Part shown: positions 6,277 through 9,561 of the stretch, piece after piece
Layout: each line of letters starts with the position of its first letter
How positions within the stretch are numbered: the stretch's first letter is position 1
Assembly (NCBI GenBank): GCA_003516765.1
Contig: DPCD01000142.1
Location: 5,753 to 15,313, forward strand
DNA length: 9,561 nucleotides
Direction: 5' to 3'
From: Clostridiales bacterium
Lineage (GTDB): Bacteria; Bacillota; Clostridia; Oscillospirales; Oscillospiraceae
The notes under the pieces: generated by a model
What the model was told of the DNA's origin: nothing
Databases searched by the model: none
Seen by the model: only the letters and a program-made list of their open reading frames with translations
Translations under genes and position numbers: made by a program

Positions 6277-6564
6277 ATGGAAGTATCCAAAGCGGACATG
6301 ATTGTATCGCTTGCAGGACGCGACAAAGGGCAGCTGTTTTTCGTGGTCGACACGGATGAACAGTATGTCTACCTCGCCGACGGCAAGGGACGACGGCTGG
6401 AAAGCCCGAAGCGCAAAAAGCGCCGGCACGTCCGGAAGCTCCCTTTGTATCCATCCCGCGTCGCCGAGAAACTTCGCAACGGCGACAAGGTTCTCAACAG
6501 CGAATTACGAAGGGAATTGGCCGTTTTCGGTCAAACATTCAATAGTCAAAACCAAGGGGGTTAA
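6277..6564 (+). CDS. KOW-domain RNA-binding protein (L14e-like family)
   Basis: This 95-residue basic protein has a KOW-type strand-turn-strand near its N-terminus: a MIVSLAGRDKGQLFFVV segment at about 8-24 followed by VYLADGKGRRLE at 31-42. A strongly basic stretch KRKKRR (45-50) follows, then a helical C-terminal part (NGDKVLNSELRRELAVF). Clostridial genomes commonly carry such a small KOW-domain protein between map and infA, described by similarity to archaeal/eukaryotic L14e-type proteins; its precise role is not established to my knowledge. Location inside a ribosomal operon and the basic charge suggest binding to rRNA or mRNA. The ATG at 6277 follows the map stop by 4 bases, with GAGGGG at 6261-6266 inside map as the likely ribosome binding site. 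Family assignment is good; function is unknown. Confidence 0.85.
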   Translation: MEVSKADMIVSLAGRDKGQLFFVVDTDEQYVYLADGKGRRLESPKRKKRRHVRKLPLYPSRVAEKLRNGDKVLNSELRRELAVFGQTFNSQNQGG

Positions 6565-6570
6565 TTGATC

Positions 6571-6789
6571 TTGGCAAAAGACGACGTAATCGAACTTGAG
6601 GGCATCGTAACTGATGCGCTGCCGAATGCCATGTTCTCCGTCGATATCGGCGGCGGGCACACCATTCTGGCACATATTTCCGGCAAGCTCCGGATGAACT
6701 TTATCAAGATTCTGCCCGGAGACAAGGTGACCGTTCAGATGTCGCCCTATGATCTGACAAGAGGCAGAATCACGTGGAGAAGTAAATAG
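6571..6789 (+). CDS. infA: Translation initiation factor IF-1
   Basis: IF-1 occupies the A site of the small subunit during initiation and works with IF-2 and IF-3. From the TTG at 6571 the protein is 72 residues, the standard bacterial length, and starts M-A-K-D-D-V-I-E as the family does. The single OB-fold domain is complete, with EGIVTDALPNAMFSVDIGGGH, HISGKLRMNFIKILPGD and the C-terminal DLTRGRITWRSK. No ATG is available. Another TTG at 6565, touching the upstream stop, would add two residues (M-I) not seen in the family and would leave only 4 bases after the AAGGGGG ribosome binding site (6554-6560). The TTG at 6571 leaves 10, so 6571 is preferred. A rare start codon on a translation initiation factor may limit its synthesis. 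Confidence 0.94.
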   Translation: MAKDDVIELEGIVTDALPNAMFSVDIGGGHTILAHISGKLRMNFIKILPGDKVTVQMSPYDLTRGRITWRSK

Positions 6790-6818
6790 AGCCACTTGCT
6801 CAAATGGAGGTTAACAGT

Positions 6819-6932
6819 ATGAAGGTAAGACCGTCCGTTAAGCCCATGTGCGAAAAGTGCAAGATCATCAAGCGCAAGGGCCGTGTTATGGTAATTTGCG
6901 AAAACCCGAAGCATAAGCAGAGACAAGGTTAA
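6819..6932 (+). CDS. rpmJ: 50S ribosomal protein L36, zinc-binding type
   Basis: L36 is the smallest large-subunit protein. The 37-residue product reads M-K-V-R-P-S-V-K-P-M-C-E-K-C at its start and ends with E-N-P-K-H-K-Q-R-Q-G, both characteristic. The zinc ribbon ligands C11, C14, C27 and H32 are all present, so this is the C+ form. GGAGG at 6806-6810 precedes the ATG by 8 bases. It lies between infA and rpsM as in Bacillus and Clostridia. The 29-base spacer after infA contains only a weak 4-bp hairpin (GAGC/GCTC, 6789-6792 with 6798-6801). Confidence 0.96.
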   Translation: MKVRPSVKPMCEKCKIIKRKGRVMVICENPKHKQRQG

Positions 6933-6952
6933 TAGGAGGTGCTCTGAATAGT

Positions 6953-7321
6953 ATGGCACGTATTGCTGGTATTGACCTGCCCCGTGAAAAGAGAATCGAA
7001 ATCGGTTTGACTTATATCTACGGTATCGGCAGAAAAAGCGCACAGGACATCCTGAAGGCAGCCGGTGTGGATGGCGACATCCGCGTCAAGGATCTGACGG
7101 AAGATCAGGAATCCGCTCTGCGTGAAGTAATCGACAAACATTACACCATTGAGGGCGACCTCCGCCGTGAAGTCGCGCTCAACATCAAGCGCCTGACTGA
7201 GATCGGCTGCTACCGCGGTGTCCGTCACCGTCGTGGGCTGCCCGTCCGCGGTCAGAGAACAAAGACCAACGCTCGTACCCGCAAGGGTCCCAAGAAGACC
7301 ATTGCGAACAAGAAGAAGTAA
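6953..7321 (+). CDS. rpsM: 30S ribosomal protein S13
   Basis: S13 sits in the head of the small subunit, forms bridges to L5 and touches P-site tRNA with its C-terminal tail. The 122 residues match the family. The start is MARIAGIDLPREKRIEIGLTYIYGIG with the GIG helix-hairpin-helix turn. The RREVALNIKRL helix lies in the middle, and the C-terminal signature is YRGVRHRRGLPVRGQRTKTNARTRKG, followed by a Lys-rich tail. TAGGAGGT at 6933-6940 lies 12 bases before the ATG. In E. coli the alpha-operon S4 regulatory pseudoknot overlaps this gene's start; here the spacer is only 20 bases and I see no such structure. A candidate of that kind lies before rpoA instead. Confidence 0.97.
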   Translation: MARIAGIDLPREKRIEIGLTYIYGIGRKSAQDILKAAGVDGDIRVKDLTEDQESALREVIDKHYTIEGDLRREVALNIKRLTEIGCYRGVRHRRGLPVRGQRTKTNARTRKGPKKTIANKKK

Positions 7322-7338
7322 GGGGAGTGTGAGATAGT

Positions 7339-7737
7339 ATGGCAAAAGCAGTCAAAAAGGTTATCAAGCGCCGTCGTGAGCGCAAGGTTATCGAAAAGGG
7401 CGCCGTGCATATCCGCTCGTCCTTTAACAACACCATGGTTACCGTGACCGACGCCAACGGTAACGCTCTGTCCTGGGCCTCCTCTGGTGGTCTCGGATTC
7501 CGCGGAAGCAGAAAGTCGACCCCGTACGCCGCGCAGATGGTCGCTGAGACCGCTGCAAAGGCAGCTGTCGACAACTACGGTCTGAAGACGGTTGAAGTCT
7601 TCGTCAAGGGTCCCGGTCAGGGCCGTGAGTCCGCAATCCGCGCGCTGCAGTCTGCTGGTCTGGAAGTTACCATGATCAAGGACGTCACCCCCATTCCGCA
7701 CAATGGCTGCCGTCCCCCGAAGCGCCGCCGCGTGTAA
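7339..7737 (+). CDS. rpsK: 30S ribosomal protein S11
   Basis: S11 lies on the platform of the small subunit next to the mRNA exit and interacts with S7 and S18. It has 132 residues. After a basic N-terminus, HIRSSFNNTMVTVTDANGNALSW and SSGGLGFRGSRKSTPYAAQ are diagnostic, as are FVKGPGQGRESAIRALQ and the ending DVTPIPHNGCRPPKRRRV. The PHNG asparagine-glycine site is intact; in some bacteria this position is converted to isoaspartate. AAGGGGA at 7320-7326 overlaps the rpsM stop and serves as the ribosome binding site. A second in-frame stop (TAG) follows the TAA, insurance against readthrough. Confidence 0.97.
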   Translation: MAKAVKKVIKRRRERKVIEKGAVHIRSSFNNTMVTVTDANGNALSWASSGGLGFRGSRKSTPYAAQMVAETAAKAAVDNYGLKTVEVFVKGPGQGRESAIRALQSAGLEVTMIKDVTPIPHNGCRPPKRRRV

Positions 7738-7758
7738 TAGGCAAGGAGGAGAATAGTT

Positions 7759-8355
7759 ATGGCAAAGAACACACAGCCTGTATTAAAGCGTTGCAGAACG
7801 CTGGGCGTATCTCCCGCTGCAATGGGTTACAGCAAGCAGTCCAACCGCAACCCCGGCGGCAAGAGAAGAACCAAGAAGTCCGAGTATGGCACGCAGCTGA
7901 CCGAGAAGCAGAAGGTCAAGTTTGTCTACGGCATCCTGGAAAAGCAGTTCAGAATGTACTACGAAAAGGCAGAGAGAATGAACGGCAACACCGGCGAAAT
8001 TCTTCTGAGCCTGGTCGAGCGCAGACTCGACAACGTCGTGTATCGTCTGGGCTTCGCCTCCACGCGCCGCGAGGCTCGTCAGCTGGTGAACCATGGTCAC
8101 TACACCGTCAACGGCAAGTCGGTCAACGTCCCCTCCTACCTGGTCGATGTGAACGATGTGATCGCTGTCAGTGAAAAGAGCAGCTCCAACAACCGCTTCA
8201 AGAAGATGAAGGAAGACGACACTTTCATCGCAGCTCCGAAGTGGCTGGAAAGAGACAAGAACAACCTCACCGGTAAGGTTATTGCGCTGCCCGCAAGAGA
8301 CGATATTGACTTTGAGATCGCAGAAAATCTGATCGTCGAATTGTACTCCAAGTAA
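7759..8355 (+). CDS. rpsD: 30S ribosomal protein S4, zinc-free N-terminus
   Basis: S4 nucleates assembly of the 5' domain of 16S rRNA, helps form the mRNA entry channel and acts as a translational repressor of its own operons in E. coli and B. subtilis. The 198 residues have the S4 layout. An N-terminal rRNA-binding domain (1-88) includes SEYGTQLTEKQKVKFVYGI. It is followed by the S4 RNA-binding fold (about 88-150) with RRLDNVVYRLGFASTRREARQLV, HGHYTVNGKSVNVPSYLV and a DVIAV strand. The N-terminus has a single cysteine (C12) and none of the four-cysteine zinc knuckle found in many S4 proteins, so it is the C-minus form. AAGGAGGA at 7743-7750 fixes the ATG. Its position directly before rpoA matters for the structured gap that follows. 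Confidence 0.97.
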   Translation: MAKNTQPVLKRCRTLGVSPAAMGYSKQSNRNPGGKRRTKKSEYGTQLTEKQKVKFVYGILEKQFRMYYEKAERMNGNTGEILLSLVERRLDNVVYRLGFASTRREARQLVNHGHYTVNGKSVNVPSYLVDVNDVIAVSEKSSSNNRFKKMKEDDTFIAAPKWLERDKNNLTGKVIALPARDDIDFEIAENLIVELYSK

Positions 8356-8436
8356 CGTTTCACCCTCGTTTATTGGTAAGCTGAATTCGGCAGCGAAACG
8401 CAAGGTTTCGCAGTTACAAGGAGGGTTTAATTATTC
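8356..8436 (+). promoter_or_regulatory. Structured rpsD-rpoA leader with possible Shine-Dalgarno-pairing pseudoknot or switch
   Basis: This 81-base gap can adopt competing folds. Stem 1 pairs CGTTTC (8356-8361) with GAAACG (8395-8400), enclosing a small GCTG/CAGC hairpin (8380-8383 with 8391-8394). The loop of stem 1 holds ACCCTCGTT (8362-8370), complementary except for one G-G mismatch to AAGGAGGGT (8418-8426), the rpoA ribosome binding site. Stem 1 plus this pairing would be an H-type pseudoknot covering the Shine-Dalgarno. A 7-bp hairpin GCGAAAC/GTTTCGC (8393-8399 with 8405-8411, loop GCAAG) uses the same bases as the 3' side of stem 1, so the two exclude each other. No T-run is present, so it is not a standard terminator. 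Pairings are seen directly; control of rpoA, perhaps by S4, is inference. Confidence 0.5.
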
Positions 8437-9402
8437 ATGGTAGAAATTGAAAAGCCGCGTATTGAGTGTATGGATTCCCCGGAGGATGGTTCCTACGGCA
8501 AATATGTCGTCGAACCTCTGGAAAGAGGCTACGGCACCACCCTCGGCAACTCTCTGCGCAGGATTCTTCTTTCCTCCCTGCCCGGCACAGCCGCGACCTC
8601 GATCAAGATCGCGGGTGTGCAGCACGAGTTCTCCACGATTCCCGGCGTCAAGGAAGACGTCACGGAGATCGTTCTGAATGTAAAGAAGATCATTGCCAGA
8701 CTGCACTGCCAGGGCACGAAGACCGTCTTCATCGACGCCACCGGCGAACGTGAAGTCACTGCCGGCGACATCAAGGCAGACGGCGAGGTCGAGATTCTCA
8801 ATCCTGACCTTCATATCTGCTCGCTGGGTCCTGACGCCACCTTCAACATGGAAATCACGCTGAGCCACGGCCGCGGATACGTCTCGTCCGATAAGAACAA
8901 GACGCCCAACATGCCCATCGGAACGATTGCCGTCGATTCGATTTACACGCCGGTCTACAAGGTGAACTACACCGTGGAGAACACCCGTGTGGGCAACATG
9001 ACAGACTATGACAAGCTTACGCTCGAAGTCTGGACCGATTCTACCATCTCCGCAAGAGATGCGGTCAGCCTCGGTGCAAAGATTTTGTCCGATCATCTGA
9101 GCCTGTTCACGGATCTTTCCGATACCGTGGCAAACAAGCCGACGATGGCGGAAAAGCCTGAGACGCATCGCGACAAGGTCCTGGAAATGACCATCGAAGA
9201 GCTTGACCTGTCCGTCCGAAGCTTTAACTGCCTCAAGCGCGCCAACATCAACAACGTCGAGGACCTGATCTCCAGAACCGGCGAGGACATGATGAAGGTC
9301 CGCAATATGGGTCGCAAGTCTTTGGAAGAGGTGCAGAACAAGCTGGCTATGATGGGTCTGTCCCTGGCAAGCGACGATTCTTCAAATTCCAACAACAACT
9401 AA
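8437..9402 (+). CDS. rpoA: DNA-directed RNA polymerase subunit alpha
   Basis: Alpha dimerises to start RNA polymerase assembly, and its C-terminal domain contacts UP elements and activators. The 321 residues contain the N-terminal domain (about 1-232) with the dimerisation helix EPLERGYGTTLGNSLRRILLSSLPG (26-50) and the EFSTIPGVKEDVTEI segment (64-78). A linker follows at about 233-250. The C-terminal domain (251-311) has two helix-hairpin-helix elements: LSVRSFNCLKRANI (258-271), carrying the DNA-contacting Arg, Asn and Cys of the E. coli R265-N268-C269 patch, and KVRNMGRKSLEEVQNKL (287-303). The tail after 311 is Ser/Asp/Asn-rich and probably disordered. The ATG lies 11 bases after AAGGAGGG (8418-8425). 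Unlike most junctions here, the upstream spacer is 81 bases and structured. Confidence 0.98.
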   Translation: MVEIEKPRIECMDSPEDGSYGKYVVEPLERGYGTTLGNSLRRILLSSLPGTAATSIKIAGVQHEFSTIPGVKEDVTEIVLNVKKIIARLHCQGTKTVFIDATGEREVTAGDIKADGEVEILNPDLHICSLGPDATFNMEITLSHGRGYVSSDKNKTPNMPIGTIAVDSIYTPVYKVNYTVENTRVGNMTDYDKLTLEVWTDSTISARDAVSLGAKILSDHLSLFTDLSDTVANKPTMAEKPETHRDKVLEMTIEELDLSVRSFNCLKRANINNVEDLISRTGEDMMKVRNMGRKSLEEVQNKLAMMGLSLASDDSSNSNNN

Positions 9403-9433
9403 CGATAACCTTTCAAGAAGGAGGTAAAGTCCT

Positions 9434-9561
9434 ATGTTTGGTACCAGAAAGCTCGGCAGAACCAGCGATCAGCGCAAGGCAATGCTCCGGGCTATGACTA
9501 CCTATCTGTTCGAAAACGGCAAGATCGAGACGACCTTCACCCGCGCGAAGGAAGTCCAGCC
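9434..9561 (+). CDS. rplQ: 50S ribosomal protein L17, N-terminal part (partial)
   Basis: L17 lies near the polypeptide exit tunnel of the large subunit. The window ends inside the gene after 42 complete codons. The visible N-terminus reads M-F-G-T-R-K-L-G-R-T-S-D-Q-R-K-A-M-L-R with F-E-N-G-K-I-E-T-T-F-T-R-A-K-E-V following, matching the L17 family (G-R pair, H/D-R-x-A-M-x-R helix and the I-x-T-T strand-turn before A-K-E). AAGGAGGT at 9418-9425 sets the start 8 bases downstream. It is the usual last gene of the alpha block, directly after rpoA. The first residues (MFGTRKLG) differ slightly from the common MxHRKLG, with a Thr in place of the usual His. Confidence 0.95.
   Translation, partial: MFGTRKLGRTSDQRKAMLRAMTTYLFENGKIETTFTRAKEVQ

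Noticed and set aside
6789..6801. Hairpin GAGC/GCTC between infA and rpmJ as a regulatory structure
   Set aside because: A four-base stem with no supporting pairings or alternative fold; not distinguishable from chance.
9408..9425. Small hairpin CCTT/AAGG overlapping the rplQ ribosome binding site
   Set aside because: Only four pairs with a 5-base loop, which is expected by chance near any AAGGAGG. It is too weak to call regulatory.

Overview
The window is a contiguous stretch of the spc and alpha parts of the ribosomal protein supercluster, read entirely on the + strand. It runs from the last codons of rplX (L24) to the first codons of rplQ (L17). The order is rplX-rplE-rpsN-rpsH-rplF-rplR-rpsE-rpmD-rplO-secY-adk-map-(KOW protein)-infA-rpmJ-rpsM-rpsK-rpsD-rpoA-rplQ. 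The adk-map-KOW-infA-rpmJ block between secY and rpsM, the short zinc-binding S14, strong AAGGAGG-type ribosome binding sites, mixed AGA and CGY arginine codons and a GC-rich third position all point to a Bacillota genome. It is probably a moderately GC-rich member of Clostridia (Oscillospiraceae/Ruminococcaceae-like). That placement is inference; no rRNA or species marker is present.

Layout: 1-84 is the 3' end of rplX. 101-842 holds rplE and rpsN. 843-1056 is a non-coding, heavily structured 214-base gap. 1057-3579 holds rpsH, rplF, rplR, rpsE, rpmD and rplO. 3580-4866 is secY (GTG start touching the rplO stop). 4882-6564 holds adk, map and a small KOW-domain protein. 6571-6932 holds infA (TTG start) and rpmJ. 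6953-8355 holds rpsM, rpsK and rpsD. 8356-8436 is a second structured gap. 8437-9402 is rpoA, and rplQ begins at 9434. All other junctions are short (0 to about 30 bases) and nearly all carry a clear Shine-Dalgarno sequence, so this reads as one long cotranscribed unit. I see no convincing sigma-A promoter or intrinsic terminator inside it.

The genes form a growth-coupled unit: ribosomal proteins of both subunits, the SecY protein-export channel, adenylate kinase for nucleotide balance, methionine aminopeptidase for N-terminal processing, initiation factor IF-1 and the RNA polymerase alpha subunit.

The coding content is ordinary and highly conserved. The parts worth a second look are the two non-coding gaps. 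The gap before rpsH contains a long imperfect stem whose core matches the S8-binding core of 16S rRNA helix 21, which suggests an S8 autoregulatory mRNA site directly in front of the S8 gene. The gap before rpoA, directly after the S4 gene, can form a pseudoknot or switch that pairs with the rpoA Shine-Dalgarno sequence, reminiscent in principle of S4 control of the E. coli alpha operon. Both come from hand folding of a single sequence and lack covariation support.
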